Counted from the first letter of the stretch, positions 1 through 15,800 are shown. The stretch: 64,000 nucleotides of DNA from Planococcus citri (GCF_950023065.1 NC_088681.1:32398836-32462835), one strand, 5' to 3'. Numbers and translations: made by a program. The notes: a model not told the origin generated them from the letters alone.

Positions 1-77
1 TCTGTTCTTTCATGTTATTCATGTTAATTTCACAATAAAATTAGTTGTATATCATTAGAAAGCCGATTCTCACAACA

Positions 78-150
78 CTCCCAGTGGCTACGCGTGTACA
101 GAGGCGGCTCGTCACGCCAGAGGTCGTGGGTTCGAGTCCCGCAGACGGCA
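78..150 (+). pseudogene. tRNA-like sequence or SINE head with A and B boxes
   Basis: A perfect pol III B box (GGTTCGAGTCC, 129-139) lies 44 bases after a 10-of-12 match to the A box (85-96), the normal tRNA spacing. The T arm folds (GTGGG/CCCGC). The acceptor arms do not pair and the anticodon stem is incomplete, so this is a tRNA-derived SINE end or a decayed tRNA rather than a working gene. An A/T-rich tail follows. Confidence 0.4.
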
Positions 151-630
151 AAAATTTTTTATATTTTTTTTCACGTATTTCTTTTAAAAGTAATGAGTTT
201 TTGTAAAATTTTAATTTTTTACGCATTTTTACATTTTTTTTCGAATTTTTTGCGTCATTTTTCTACTTTTGTAAGTAATAAATTTATACATGCCTCGCTT
301 AAAAGTAGAAAAATTCGATGAAATGATGAAAATTGAGGCCTGTTGAGGGTTCCACTCGATTTTTAAAGAGTCCCCAAGAAAATTTAGCGAAGAAAACAGA
401 AATTGATTTTTTGGTCGGGAGGTCCCTTTTCCCATTCGCCCTCACCCTTATATACCTACTCCTGTTTTGTCAATAACACGAAGTACATATCATAAAAATT
501 GTGAAATGGGTATAGAAACAACCGGTACCTAATTGTCAAAAATTGATGAAAGTTTAGTAAAATTCAGATTGAATAACTCACATTTTGAGTAAAATGTTGC
601 AAAAATCAATCGTCCAATGAAGAGAACGAG
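151..630. other. AT-rich intergenic DNA, nothing recognised
   Basis: Long T and A runs and overlapping short open frames on both strands, without coding character. Confidence 0.6.
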
Positions 631-826
631 GAACAAAAAATGATTCGTGAACATGATTTACGACTCGTAACTGTAATGAATCGCAATTCATAAATCACGA
701 ATCACTGCCAAATAATGATTCCAGTCACGGATTATGAATCACGACTAAAAAAAAAAAAAAGATTCGAATCAAATCGTAAAATTTTTGATCTGAATCGTGA
801 TTCAAATCCAATCATTCGAGCCATCC
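631..826. repeat. Degenerate array of gattcgtgaatca-type motifs
   Basis: About 190 bp made of variants of 'gattcgtgaatc / cacgaatca' in both orientations, with a poly-A run. It ends in gagccatcccc, which resembles the reverse complement of an hAT-type end (gggatggctc). Probably a small hAT-like non-autonomous element, but the left end is not resolved. Confidence 0.4.
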
Positions 827-3800
827 CCAATTCTGCTCAAAACTAGATACCATCACATTGTTTCTGGAGGTAAAAAATAAGGTGTAAATCTAGCTTTCTT
901 CCTAAATTTCGTGAAATTTCCATTTTTTTTGGTGCAAAACAGGCCCTTAAATTTTCAAAAATTCACCAATACCTAATAATTGGAAAAAATAAAATTCGTA
1001 CTCCAAAATTCGGATATTTTTTCGATTTTTTTCACGTTCCAAAAATTTTTCTGCCCGTTGAGATACCTCTCCCATGTCTAGTCTTTTAATACTCATCACA
1101 AAAAAATCCTAAATTCACCAATCTAAAAACAAACATTACCTACGCGTTAAAATTTTCATTACTCAAACGAATCTAAATATCTTTTTTTAAAAACGTCAGA
1201 AAATCATAGCATTATATTCCAACTCTAGGATGACAAATTACACAGAAGCTAAAATTAATTACAGCTGTTTATATTAAGAGGCAGGTGTTTCATTTAAACG
1301 TAGCATTATTTTTGCCAACAGTAATCATCGTAGGTATAGGTAGGTGGACAGCATGGAAATTCTGCAGACAAATGAACCGCACCCAAGTATTACCTCTACA
1401 GATACTTATACTCATTTGAGCAAAATTTAGCGAATTTTATTATTTTTTTAGAAATGCTTATCTTTCGAAAACTTGTCAGCGCAAATAACTTAATCGAATG
1501 GTAACTAAAATATAGGTTATATAAAATTTCGCCATAAAATAAGAGTATATAATACCGTTGGGTCCCGATGGAATTTCGTTAATTTTTTTTCTAGATTCGT
1601 GGGGGAAAAAAGGTGAATGTTTGTAACAATCTATCATAATTTTTGACATAAAGTATATTTGTTACGCTTCGGAAGTAACGCTGCGGTAAAATTCAGACCA
1701 CCTCCTGTTACTTGAAATTAATTCGTATAAGCATGTTTCCACAAGTTGTGACAAAATTACACACCACACCGTCAAAGTCGCTTATCACGAAAACTTCATC
1801 ATGGCTGATAAAATTATACTCTTTAAAACGTCGAAAAACGTTTAATCTTATTTCGCAAATCCAATCAGGTATAAACGAACAACATCTTTCTTAGCAGAAA
1901 ATACTTCCAGCGTGAATTTATAATCGATTTCCAGGCAGCAGATAGTATAAAATTACTGCAACCGGCTATAAAAGTGAAAAATTAAATCCAATTTTCGTGT
2001 CTACTTTGATTGGAGAAAATTTAAGAACATCTGCTCCGTTTTTGAAAACTTTTCAAAACACGAATTTGCAAATCAACTTTTACCACCGTGCGTCGTCTAC
2101 GAAGTCGAAACTATTAGCATAGTTTTAGATTTTCTTCTCTGGTTTTCCGAATATATTCGACATTTACGACATTTTTTTTTTTTTTTTTAAATCTAGGAAG
2201 CATAATATTTAATAAATCGACCACAATCTATACGTGCTCACTGCTTAGTCATTTCAACATCTTTAGGTCTAGTGCACCTATATCTACCTACACGTTGATA
2301 ACATGTTCACATAAACCATCAACAACACTGATTCGTAAAAATAGCCAAAAAAATTGAAAATTCATACGTCGTAAATCTCTTCGCCTTTTTTTTGAACCCC
2401 ATTTCGAACGATTTATCGAATATTACAACTAGAATTGCCACCGATGAATCAAAACATCAGATTTCTTGGTCGCCGTCGTCTTTAAAAACATATATATTTT
2501 TAGCCATTTTGAAAATTTTCGCGTTCTGGTAAAACGAGGCTGGCTCGAAAGAAATATATATTTGTACTTTTTAACGATTTATTTTACTTCATCGAGAAAT
2601 ATTTCATAGGGATCGTCTTTTGTTGCGGCAGTTTTTATGATCATACCGTTTCTAACGAATTGTACACAATAAAGTTTAAATGCTTGTGCAAGCTCTTTCA
2701 TTTGGACGAATATTCTTTTTCAACACTGTGGTCGAATATTTTAAAAGCCTTTCTACGGGCCTTATTCCTCTACGTAGCCACTTCTTTCGCGATGGCGTGA
2801 AATTTTTATTTCATTGTTACCAGGTTTTTTCTTCGCGCAAATTCCCCGAGGATAATTTGCCGAGTAATTACTATTTTTACGAAAAAAAAAACCTCGCGTT
2901 AAGTTTTATTATTGTCGGAATGCTATTAAATAACAAGATTTTAATGGCTTCGAGTTTTCGTTGGCGAAAAAAAATTCTTTAAAAATTCATTTCATTTATC
3001 AAAGGAAAAAACAGATTAATGTCGAATAAAATGTAAAGGCGAATATTCGTACGAATATAAATTTCAACCTAAAAAAATAAGTTAGGTTCAACGTATCCGA
3101 TTCGCGAATAATTCCCTGAAAAATTCAAATCGTCACGTTTTAAAAAAAAACTCGAATAATTTTTCAATTTTTTCATCGACTGAATTTTAAAAAAATTTCT
3201 AAAAAATTTTCCATTCGTTGTACGCATTTTTTTTCTTCAAAACTATAAATTAAATATCTTTTCAAGTTTTCCTATCAGGCGTTCTTGCTCTAAACAAATT
3301 TTTTTTTGTCAATTAAAAATAAGAACGTAGATATTACAAGTAAGCAAAGAGGCGTTTCACACTTGAAGATACTATATTGATGTCGAAAAAAATGAAAAAG
3401 GTGAACACGAGCATGAATAAAGGAGAAAATAATATAATAATGAAAACGTGCACGAGTTTATTTCGTAACTTTTCGTCAAAACACTTTATTCGTAACTATA
3501 GCATTGAAAATCAAAGGTAGGTAATAAATAAGCAGAAAAGCAGATATACCTATACCTAAGTGAATTATATACCTACCTAATTTTTCGAATAATATTCGAT
3601 ACTTAAATGACTTTAATATTACAAATAGCTGTGTACTTTGTAAAAGATTTTTCAAACGTATTTTCAACAATATAAATTTTAAAAGAAGAAAAAAAAACTT
3701 CGAAAATATGAACAAACAAATTCCGATCAACAGAAAGCAAAGCTGTACAAAAGTTCCATCAAATATAAAAAAATTTCCGTCATTTTGAACACAGATGAAT

Positions 3801-6800
3801 ACAATACAATTCATCACACGAAAGAAAAAAAAAACAATTTCAAAAATTTTTACAATAGGTACGTTGTAAAATACGTACCAATGTTTCTAAAAAAAAGTCC
3901 AAAAAAAACTCAAATTCGTAAACATTAAAATACGTTATCCGTTTTTCTAGTTTTTATTTATTTTTTTATTTCGATATCTACAAATAACGATTAAATGGAT
4001 GGAAGTGCTTGAAAATCAATTAAAAATTTTAATTAAAAATATACTCACTAACACAGCTATAGTCTCTCATTTGCAGAAATATTACGTTTATTTATTAATT
4101 TCTTTCAACAGTACACGTATAGTTACTCGTAAATACCTTTCTACTTTGTTGTCAGCTCAGTTTATCAAAAGATAAAGGTAACTTCATACGACTATATTAG
4201 ATTCGTGTATCCATCATTTCGTAATGAAATTTTCTACGTTATTTCGAATGAAATTGAAAAATAGAGAAAAAAACGAACGAAAGCTTCATGTTGACTGGAA
4301 ATACCTAATATTGGTGTGAACGGTCATATCACAGATAAATGGAAATAGCTACACCTACTCGTACGTAATGTTTGTCATACACGAAATATCTAGCTCGAAT
4401 AAGCCTCAGAAAATATATACAAGCTGAAGTTAGGAAAGAGAAAAATTTATTTTATTCGTTAAAATTTGTAGAATTTGTATTTTTATGTAAGAAAACCCTA
4501 ATACCTAATATAAAAAATGAACACCGAAGATATCACGTAGGCTCTTCCTAGGTATCTTGAACGTGGGTAGTTTACAAGTTTTTCAATAGAATGCATGGGC
4601 CTTCATACATGTAGTTCTTTTTCAACAAAACAATAATGGAATTTCATAAGCACGTATATGTAGGTAACACTCAATCTAGACCAAATAAGCTCAAATCCAC
4701 GCACATTTTTCCTTTTACAAATTCTGTAATATTATCTCAAAATTTTCATAATTCTACGAGTTCTCTAGATGATGTGAAAGATTATTATTGACATTTTTAG
4801 TTCTCGGGTCTAAAAAGGGCCCACCCTCCCTCTCAATTATGGTCGAATTTTGAGCAATCAAATTAAAAATTATGAAATTGTATTAGGGACGATATTTTTC
4901 ACTCTCAATCTGTCAAGGACACAAAATTTTTACTGTAGTCTCAAAACTAGAATCAGTCATCATTGAGATTCAACATTTTTCTACAACTTTTTTTTGATTG
5001 GAAAAGAGGGAAGGGGCTGGGGATGATCATGCAGAAGTTGAGAGAAGTGAGAAAGGAGAAGAAATCTGCTTTAAAATTTCTATCAGGTTCAAGTTTTCTT
5101 TTTTTTTCAAATTCTGAAAGAATTATTTTGCACAATTTTCATTTTTTTTTCAATTTTGACCAACGTTTTGAAAAGTTTGAATGGACATGAAAAAGTTCAT
5201 AAAAATGATATCTTATTCTTACCGTACAGGTACATATTTTGAATATTTTTCCAAACGTGTGGATTTTTTCAAATGAATTTTCATTGCTCCTTTTAGAAAA
5301 AAATCGTATCAAAAGAAAAAGCTTAAATTTTGAAAAAAAGATAGAAGAAGTATCAGTAAGTATATCAAGTGAAGGTATAGTGATATCTTATACGATACAA
5401 ACTGTACTTTGAGGATATTTTTTACCTACAACTTCTTACATGTTTATTGTATGTATAAATTATAATACCAAATGTTGCCATATTTTGTGTGTACCTACAT
5501 ATATTGAAAAGAGGTAGGATATTCGTGTGATTTTTCAAAAAAAAAAAAAAAAAAAAGTTTTACTAGATATTGAGAATACATTGTAGCGTTGCACAATTTC
5601 TATATGGGGAAAAAATGATAAATAAAAGGTTAAAGTACCTCATTTTATGACAATTTATCCTTTTTCCCGTTGAAAAAAGATTTGCCTCAGATTGTATAGG
5701 TACACTATAGTATCTATTGACAAACGTTTTAAAAGTAGTAATACTTCTTTTGTGGAAATACTACGTGATTGAAAAAGTTATTCCAAGCGCGATGGTTACG
5801 CGATGTCAGTGCAGGTAGCTACGACTTACGAGTACCAAGTAACAGAAAAATACTACCTACCTAACAAGGCATTAAAATTTATAAGAAAACGTATCTACCT
5901 TTATAAGTAAAAAATAAAATGTTTGTGGGGAAAAAAAGAGAAGCAAGAGAATCTGTAAAACATTCTTAATAAATTAACGATCTCGCTAATTTTAAAAATC
6001 CAAACACAGTTTCGTTTTAGTACTTCCGGGAATAGTGCAAAAAAGGTTTTGGTGAATTTATAAAAAATTCAACTGTTGGAAAAACTCGGTACGTTTTCTG
6101 TGAAAACACTTAGAAAAGAATTACTGGATTTTTTCTAGGTATACGAGTATTTGTTTGTGTATAAATACATACAAGGTGACGTGTAAAAGTCATTAAAACA
6201 TCAAGGATGGTTAATTTTTTCGAGCGAGTAGCGTTTCTTTTTTTTTCACTGTGAGGAAAACAAATTAAGAGAATAAGGGTTGCGAGAAGGACTGGATGCT
6301 GAAGTTGTATGTAGATGGAAGTGTAATAATTCATATGTACAATGCATTTCTTCTATGTACATAGTTATTGGAATTTAAGAGTATGGCGATGAAGCTGTCA
6401 GGCCCGGATTTCGATACACACCGCTTCCATGTAATTTTATAAACTTGAAAAAAAATCTTAGAATACGAAATGTTACCTTTTTTGTCTCGTTTGAAAGTTA
6501 TTCAAAAAGATGTATGGTCGTGGAAAGGAAAAAAAGTCGTGATAAAAGCTTTTTCGTATATTAAAACTTTTTACAGATAGGATTTGCAGCAGTTTTAAAG
6601 GCAAAAAAGTTTTTAAAATTGAAAAATTCGCTCGGTGTTGATCTTTCGTTGGTTACCACATTTCCACATCCACAAAGCAAACGTTTTGATAATTTTTATG
6701 TTTCGTATGTTGTGTTGGAAAAAAATTCGCGAAATATTCCTCCGTGGCGTGGGTAGATTTTTTTCATCGACTTGTTGGTGTGGCAAACTACATATGATTA

Positions 6801-9800
6801 GAGTGTTTGGCGCTGAGTTGGTGAAAAAAAATGGCTCGTATTTTAATCGACTCGATAGGTCGTTATCCCCTAAAAGAAGACAGGTAAAATGATACTGTCT
6901 CGTGTGCAACTATCCTTCAAAGAGGCACTTAATAAAATGACTGTATAGTTTATATCTAAGGTAATGGGTATAAAAAGGGTCAAAGGGCTTATGGCGTGAA
7001 TTTGCAAGAGTTGCCAATCAGTATAAAATGCATTCGATTAGTAAGGTATAAGAAGGAAAACGCAACCGAGTGAACAGGCGGTAATTTTCGTAATTAATTA
7101 AATATAAGATGACAACGTTATTTAGTAAAGTTATGAACATTACTTCAATGACCCGCGGTACCAAACTCTGCATCTGTTTTTGGTCTCAGTTTAGTAGAGC
7201 ATTGATTTTACTTAAATAGGTGATGTCTCGTGGCTGCAGGCAAAGTTATTAATAGCATTCTACGTACCTACTCTACAACTTCGCTGAGAATTTATTTTAC
7301 TTATATATAAGAATACTACACGTGCCATTAACTAGATGGAATTTAATTAGATGAGGGCGTGCGTGACTCTTCTCGTTATTTAACAAGGGTAGGATACGTT
7401 TTAGTTTTTACCTATACATTAGTGCACTTAATGGTACCGATGCGGCAACCTACTCGTATATCGTTGTAAAATTCTAAACTAAATGGACAGACTTTGTGTA
7501 GTTTTCTTTTGTGTCGATGGGAAAATCTATTTAGAGCGTTTGTTACCTACGTCTTGGAATTTAAACTAAACAACCAACTTTTCAAATGAATCGAAAATTC
7601 ATGAAAAACCCCAATAAGAGGATTAGGTATAGCTACATTAGAAAAAATATTATTTTCTGAAGTGGAAAATTTAATATTTTTGGACTTCAATATCACAATT
7701 TTTTCAAACAGCGATCACGTGTACCACACTATTACTTTTATTGTAATTTATCCTGCGTTCTGTTCAAAATATTGAACAATTAGCCTGACAGCGAACTTGT
7801 TTGACGCAAGTGTAAATTGGGTTGCCGATCCCATGAACTGAAGGTGGAAAATTGAGAAGATTAGGTTGAACGTGAAAATATTTGATTATTTCTTGTTGTA
7901 GAACATTGAAAGGAGCACAAAAGAGATCCTTATAATCTTGGTTCAATTCAGCTATCTATGAAATTATTGTTAAAAATTATTAAAATTATTACGTGCTCTG
8001 GCATCTTAAATTTTGGACTCAAACTAATGACTTTTCTAAATCAATTTTTATAGAGCTTCATATTCTGCCTATACCCTTAGTTGAAGGCACCAGAGCACTT
8101 CAAAATTTAAATAATTTAGTTCTAGCACCTTCAATTTTCAATCTGCGTCAATTAATATGAGTCTCTGAGCTATATGAAGGTGACCGATGTTTAATCAGAA
8201 CTCAAAGGGCCCTTCCGAGCACACCCGAACCTCATCAGTGATGCGTAAAATCAAACTTTTTTTGTTTGGACATACCGTCAGGCGGGGTCGCTTTGATAAA
8301 AAAAAATGTTTTCTGTTCTGTACGGCGTAGAAAGATGTTTTCGAAAAAATTGCACCACTCAGTGTGTAAAGTACATCAAAACGCACCAAATGACCTTTTT
8401 GTTTTTTTTTGTGCCTCAAAATTACCCTCAAAGGCCGTATCAAAGTCACCCACAAGATAGGGGTACTTTTTTTTTCAAAAAATGATTTCTCACCACCTTT
8501 AGACCTACCATACAAAATTTCATCAACTTTGGCCAAGAGGAAGTTGTTATATTATTGAAAAAGTGATAAAAGCCCCTGTATTTCCTCAATTTTTTATAAA
8601 ATTCAGTTTTTTTACAAAATTTTTAGATATTCAATAAAATACCTTTGCAATCTATCAAAATGGGATGAAATTTCACCCTGAATCCGAAAATGGCATTGAT
8701 TTTCACATTAGTCTCAAAACTTAAATTTTTAGCCTCAAAAATGAAAAATCAATAACATCCCACTGGAGAACAATGGGCCAAGGATCGGAGGCAGGCACCT
8801 CAACCTAGAAACTTGAAATGTTTGGTGAAAGTTCCCAAGGAGTGTACCTTTACGATAAGCTATCAGCCAATGTTCTATCACTTACCTGAATATATTAGAA
8901 CATCAACTTGAGTTATGAGTTGAGTAGTTGAAAATTTCAGAAATGTACCGTTTTTAGAAAATGTGATAAAAAATGCGGTAAAAAATATTTATTTATGAAA
9001 TTATCAAGGGTATCGTATGAATTCAACATCAGTGTAACCACTTCGCTCGGGAAAAAAATGCTATACTGGTGAAGAAAAGCTCCCAAAAATGCATCAAACT
9101 TGTTTGAATTTACTTGCAATCTTCCTCAACAGGAATACTGGAGGTATGCATTCATGGTTCTGAAGATGATAATCAATGGTTTGTGAGTATTCCTCATAAA
9201 ATGAGAATGATCCAATGGCTTTTTTGGGTTCTCAAAGGTGTTGATTTCAAATTTCAGCTAACCATCTTATATCGCTTCAAGGATTCAAAAATTTTAAATC
9301 ATTTTTACGTCACACTTTTTTTTCTCAAGTACCTAAGTAATAAAAAATCAGAAAATGTCTGAAAAAATCCTTCTTCTTCCACAAAAAAAGAATGTTAGAT
9401 AATTCTCTAACGTAGAACAACCTTAAAGAAATTTTCTCGGCACAATCGACGTCTTGTAAAAAATTGTTTCTACCAGGTCAAAAAAATCATTCCAAAAATA
9501 TCTAGGCTACTAATTTGATTATTTTTCAAAGATGTGAATTCAATATGGCCCATCCTTTAAGCTTCGCAGTAAAAATTTCAAAATAATACAGCATTTGATT
9601 TTCCACCCGAATAAATACAAACAGCACAAAAAAGTTCGCAATTTTTTCAAACATAATTATCAACAAAAAAAAAAATCCAGCAGAAAATGACATTTCACAG
9701 ACATACGATTATTTTTTTCACCGGTAAAAAAAGGTACAAACATTTGGCCAATTCTTTTTGAAAAGGTTCGATAAGAAATAGATATTGAGAAAATTTTCAA

Positions 9801-12800
9801 CTTGAGCAAAAATCATACAACAAATCGAAACCAGGCTAAAATTTTTTTCACAGCCGTTCAACGAAGAGGAAAAATTCGCGCTGCTTTGAAAAAGATACGG
9901 CTATTTTTCACATTTTTATGTAAGCGCATCGCAATCTAATTTTATCACTCTGAACCAACAGATGTTTTTGTTACGGTTCTTTTTAATATTCTTGGAATAC
10001 AGGATTAAAACATTTTTTAATATTATTAAAGTTTTTCGGGCTGCATGAAAAGTTTGCGAGCGTTAAAATACAAGTATAAACGCTCGCGAGTAATTTTCAG
10101 TTCAGATTATCAAAGAAGTCGAGGCGGAATCGCGCGAATTCAAAATATAGAATTTACGCTACGATAAAGGTCTTGATACTATATCTATATAGATATCTAC
10201 CATTTGAAAGGGGTCATTGGCTTTTATTTCTAATGTAAACGTTATTTTATTTAGATAAAATATCAAGTCGAATAAGTATTTCATATTTTGTAGTACCTAG
10301 CTACCTACCTACGACGAGGAAAGAAAACCCTTCGAATGCATCGAAACGAATGAATTTTCAAATCATTTATTAACGTAGGCATCTATACTTAAGTATAGGT
10401 AGTATATGCCACCTACGCGAAAGTTGTAGGAGTAAAAATTATATCGAATTTATTCGATAATATAAGCAATCATTTTAAGCCATGGAATGAATAAGGTGGA
10501 ACTGTTTTGTAGAAACTTTTTCGACATACGAGTCGAGAGTGAATTATAGTAGGACATATTTTACGTCTTTTAACACCTCCGATGAATATGAAAATGGCAC
10601 AATAAAACATGTCATCGTTGGTAGATATACCTTCAGCTACACGTAGTATAGGTCGGCTGGGTTAATGCATTTTCAAGCCTCATTAGCAATCCAACGTATA
10701 ATCATATTTCAGCGTACACGCGACTCACAAAAGCAGTAAATCTGAATAAAATTTGTCTTACTCGTCAACCTCCATCAGCAGCTTGCAAAGATGAAAAACA
10801 TCACTACCATAATACTATAGGTATGTATGTGTATAGTGAGATCGAATAAAACACCCCGAAATTGATGGTAAACGATTTTGACCATGTACAATCAGGTCGG
10901 AGAAATTTGTCACCGAATTAACAATAGCATTAATGGAGATAACGTGCGTACATTTAACGTATGGTTTACATTCTTGTCGTGATAATAAATCGTGTATAGG
11001 GTTGAAGTTTCGCGCCATTTATAACTATAGAACCCTTGGGTTTTGTTGTTAAGCCATGTAGTATTATGGTTTCTTAATATTTATTCGTCGAGATTGTACT
11101 ATTATCTATAGTATATATCGACAGAGAGAAAATTTGAGATCGTTCAAACGGTGACAAATTAATTAACCCTGCGATTATATTTTCATTCGAAATAATTCGA
11201 TCATTTCACCCGACGATAAACCAACATAGTGAAAATTTTCCAATAAATATCGTCCCAAAGAGGAGGACGACGGTGAGAAACCCAGAAACAATATTCGGCA
11301 GGAAATTTCCTCTAAAGAAAAAAGTTTGTTTTTCCTGTTATCTTATTCTCAATTAGAAACACTTCTGTTGATATTTTTTTTAATTAATTTTTTTTTTTCG
11401 CAATTTCCGCGATAATACACATCGACGTCGATTTATTAAAACCAATGTAAAATTACCTGTTATTTATCGCGTAAACACAGAAATGCTAAAGGTGCGATAA
11501 AAAAAACTGACATGAAAATTACGAAATATTTACGTACGAAACCAAAGTCACATGTAGCGCCAAAATTACACGCGGTTGGTTGAACGAAAACGCGATAGAG
11601 AATAAACAGACAAGTCGAAATCATGGTGGCGAACTCGTCTGAAACACCCTCTCGTTTCGAACGAGAGCCGGCGCACTTGATCAGAATTACGAGAAATGTG
11701 ATTAGAATTTCTTTGTAAATTAAACGAACAACGTTGGCAAAATTCGTTGCGATTTTGTTTCCACGAATGAAATGGTTAAGCAGTAGGTATAGAGTAGATG
11801 AGGTACCTGGGCTGAAATTTTATCGTGATGAATATTTTGTATTTTAAGTAAGTAAGTAAGAGAAAAGGCACTCGTACAATAATATTTACCCAGTGTTTTG
11901 AATTTGTAAAAGCAAAGCAGTTTGAATTACAAATATTTGATAATGTTTGGGAGCATGACACATTGTGATTGCATGTTTTTCGATGTCAGTATCTACTTAT
12001 CTGTTCATTCAATAATTTTATTTCAATTTCACTTGTATTTTCATTCGGAAACAATCACATTTTTTATGGGTTATGTCGGTAAATGAAAAAAAATCTTTCG
12101 AATTATCTTAATCTAACTAAGCAAAAAATGTTTGAAAAACCACACAGAAATTTTAGGATTTCGCCAAGATCAAAAACTAGAGGAAAGTCCAAATTGACTA
12201 AACTGTGAAGAAATCTATTCAATGTTGTCAAGAATTCACGTAAGAATTTAAAATTCCTGCAAAACTCGATTGGAATTTGATTCAAAACTCGTTGAAATAT
12301 CCAAAAAAGCAAAGTCACCAACATAACTAACTAAAAATCCTTCAAACATTGAAAAGATATCCCAAAATCTCCCGATAATTCATTAAAAATTATTTATGTA
12401 TTAGGAAATTGGATCAAACTTGAAAATATTGTTGAACGTGAGGAATGTCGTAAGGATACTTTTGTGAGGGGAAACTTGCCAAAAAATCTCATTTGAGGAT
12501 GGGGGGGGATCTTAAGAAACATACAGAAACAGAGGAGCAGATCAGGTATTTCAATTCGTTTGTAAAATAATTATTTGATACGAATCAATTCCAAGAATAC
12601 CACTTTAAATGTCATATTTCAAGTTTCCAGCCAAGCTGCGTTAAAAATATGTTAATAGATTTGCATAACCAGTTCGCCGTAAATACAGCAAAGTTCACAA
12701 TAAATTATCAATTTGACTGATCCGTCTGTTCAACTTGCCTTTTTTTCACACGTTTCTTCTGACGGTCTCATAAAATAACCATGTTTCCACGTTTCTGTCT

Positions 12801-15800
12801 TGAAGACACCCCCTCCCCTCCACCCTCATCTAAAGTGATGAGAAGCATTAATTTTCCCACATTTAAGTATGATTAGGTATTTATGAAACTATCAAATTTC
12901 GAAGGCACATGTCTTGAAACTAGTTAATTTTAGAGCAAATGCGTTTGCAAGACTTTAAGGGGAGCAAATGAGAGATTTAAAATAAAATTGGAAAAAAAAA
13001 GTCTAAAAGAAAGGTGGAATATTGATTGGCACTAATTTGAAAATGACAAGTTCGAATATTGACTCATTTTTTTTCTATTCGATTCCTATGAATTCCTACC
13101 AGTGTCTTTAAATATAGTCAAAATACCAAAAAAAAAAAAAAAAAAAAAAATGAAAAGGATGCGTAATGTCACGTTTTTCAAGTTTTTGAGAGCTTTTAAT
13201 TTGAATATGTACCTACGAGTATGTTACTTACAAATATCTACCAACTTATTTTTGGGATACGATAGGGCCCTACGACGACTCTAAAATATTTTTTCACTTC
13301 CTCATTTTGGAAAAAAAATTGGTAGCCAAATAATGCAAAATAATTTATGGGAGGAGCATAGTTTGAGATAGAGAAGGGCTTGACAATTGAAGTGACTAGT
13401 CAAGCGTTCTGAAAAAAAAAATGGCAAAAAAGTCAAACAAAAACTAAAAATTTGTACATAAAACCATTTGTTTACATAAAATGACATAAAATAGCTTCGA
13501 AATAAAAATCACCCATTAATGAAAATTTATTACAAAAAGGAAAAATCATCTAAAATTGTCTCAAAGTAAATTGAAAATTGAAAATTCATTCGAGAAGCTC
13601 TGAAAAATCACAGATTATTTCTCTGCTTAAAAATTGTTTCAAAACCAAAAAATCGCCCAAAAATTTTCAAAATGCAAAGAAGAAATGGCAGATAACACAA
13701 AAAAGTACCCAAAAATTGATTTAAAATACGAACAATCTCTCTAAACTGTTGATGAATTCATTGAAAATTTTCAGAAACTCGAGTCAAATTCCAAATGATA
13801 TCAAAAGAATATCACAAAATGGGACAGAAAATTGACTCGAATCTATAGAAAATGTTACCGCAATCCAAGATTATTATGATAATCCCCTTCAAATGATTCA
13901 AAAAAATTATTCAGAATCATCGAAAATTCAATTCAAAATTAAGAAATTGAACAAAAATCACTGAGAAATCCAGAACTGTTTGTAAATTTCCCTAAGATTG
14001 GAAAATTCTTTAAAGATTTTTAAATAGGTAGGTAGATACTTATAAAATTGTAAAAAGTTTCTGAGCCAGTTCAAAAATTTTAATCTGTTTAGAAATCGAT
14101 TCAAAATTAGAAACTTTTTTCAGTCTAGAATCGCCGAAAAATCAATTTGAAATTCTACAGCTAACATAAGAGTATTTAATTTCAAGTACAAATCTGTTCC
14201 ACCTCCACCCCCTCCATTTACGCAACACTCAAAAGACACAAGTCCAATGGGTAGCATACTCAAAGTATTGCAGGTGAACTCGTAATTCTAAAAATATGCT
14301 AATCTACAACTAATTGAATCCATTGACTTCAAAAGGCACACCTGAATTTTTCAAAAAAGCATGAAAAAAAACTAAAATTAAATTCTTGATAGATATCGAT
14401 TGATTTTTCGATTTTAGACGAATTACATAGGTATTTAAAAACAAAAATTCAGCTATTGCAACCAAAAATATAAAATTTTCGAAATTTTCACTTTTTAAGA
14501 AAACTTGTGAAAAAATAACATGTCTTATTTTAGCCTTTCTGCCACCAGAGTGATATTTTGACTCTTCAAAAAATTCTAGAACCTCCGGCGAAGTTATTTC
14601 TTAAATTTTTTTTTTTTTTTGGATCCGAGTACAAAATGACTGGAAATTAACTTGAGTAATAATATCGCATTTGAGGTTTATTTTGGGCCCAGCAAAAATT
14701 CCAAGTGAAAAAAACAAGGGTGTAATTCCTCCTGGCACCAACTTTAAAAGATTAAAAAAGAAAAATTCGTGTCAACATTTGCTCAGGCTAAGCTATTAGT
14801 TCAAAAAATGTTTGAAAACTTTACACCATTTTAGAATAGAATACAAAAATCACATGTAGAATATGAATATACAACTGGAGGCTCTAGACCAATGAGAATA
14901 GGTTTAATATCGCTAAAGATAGCTCAAATTGACCACCAAATTCCTTTTCATCTTAATCTGTACAATTTGACCCAAATTCTCGTAATATCTTATAACAACA
15001 TTAATCAATTTCAAACCAGTAGTGAGTAGCTATACCTAGGTATACTAAAAAAATGTGATCTCTCGTTAGGCTTTCGAAAAAAAAATTGTCTGAAATTTGA
15101 GACGTTTGTTTACCATCATTATGGCTGTACGCACTACACACTACGCAATATCTCGCCAAAACTGTACGATAGCTGTTTAATTTCTCGCTGCACTGGCTTC
15201 AGAATATTGTAAAGGGAAGCCCGTCGGTTTTCACTTATAACGTAGTTTCATTTAAAGCAGCCGAGGAGTAAATTATGAAATTCCCTGGGAGGAGTACACG
15301 AGTATTTTAACTAACCCACTTACTGACTTTGTTAATTTGAAAAAGTAACTGAAAACCTTGAATATGCTCGTTTTGTTGATCTAATTAAATTTGGTTTTTC
15401 AATTGAAAATTTTTAAAAGTTGAGTTTCGAGTTTGAAAACAAAGCTATTGTACGGAAACAGGCTCAAAATAAAAATGAAATTGAATTTTTCACCGGCGAA
15501 ATTCTTCTCTTTTTTTTGGTAGAGACGATATCAATTAAATTTATTCTTCTTTTTAGAAAATATTTTTTTGGACGTTTACTTCTGGTCGACGTGAAATTAT
15601 TTTTGCGCTTTTATACGACGGTTTTTGATGTTGAACGTGATAATTTATTCGGGGCTTCTTTCTTTTTTTTTCACGAATAAATGTCATCTTATAAATTTTT
15701 CGTTTTGAAAAATGGAATCAACGACCATAAGAAATTGAAATCTGTCCGCGTAAATGTTTCAATTAACTATGTTTTGAAAAGAATATTTTCAAGGGATGCA

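Noticed and set aside
2680..2982. 100-codon frame, Phe-rich
   Set aside because: Composition follows local T-rich DNA. No homologue recognised and no exon structure around it.
8195..8536. 113-codon frame on the minus strand
   Set aside because: No recognisable domain, Lys/Phe-rich composition typical of AT-rich DNA, and the overlapping plus-strand frame is equally open.
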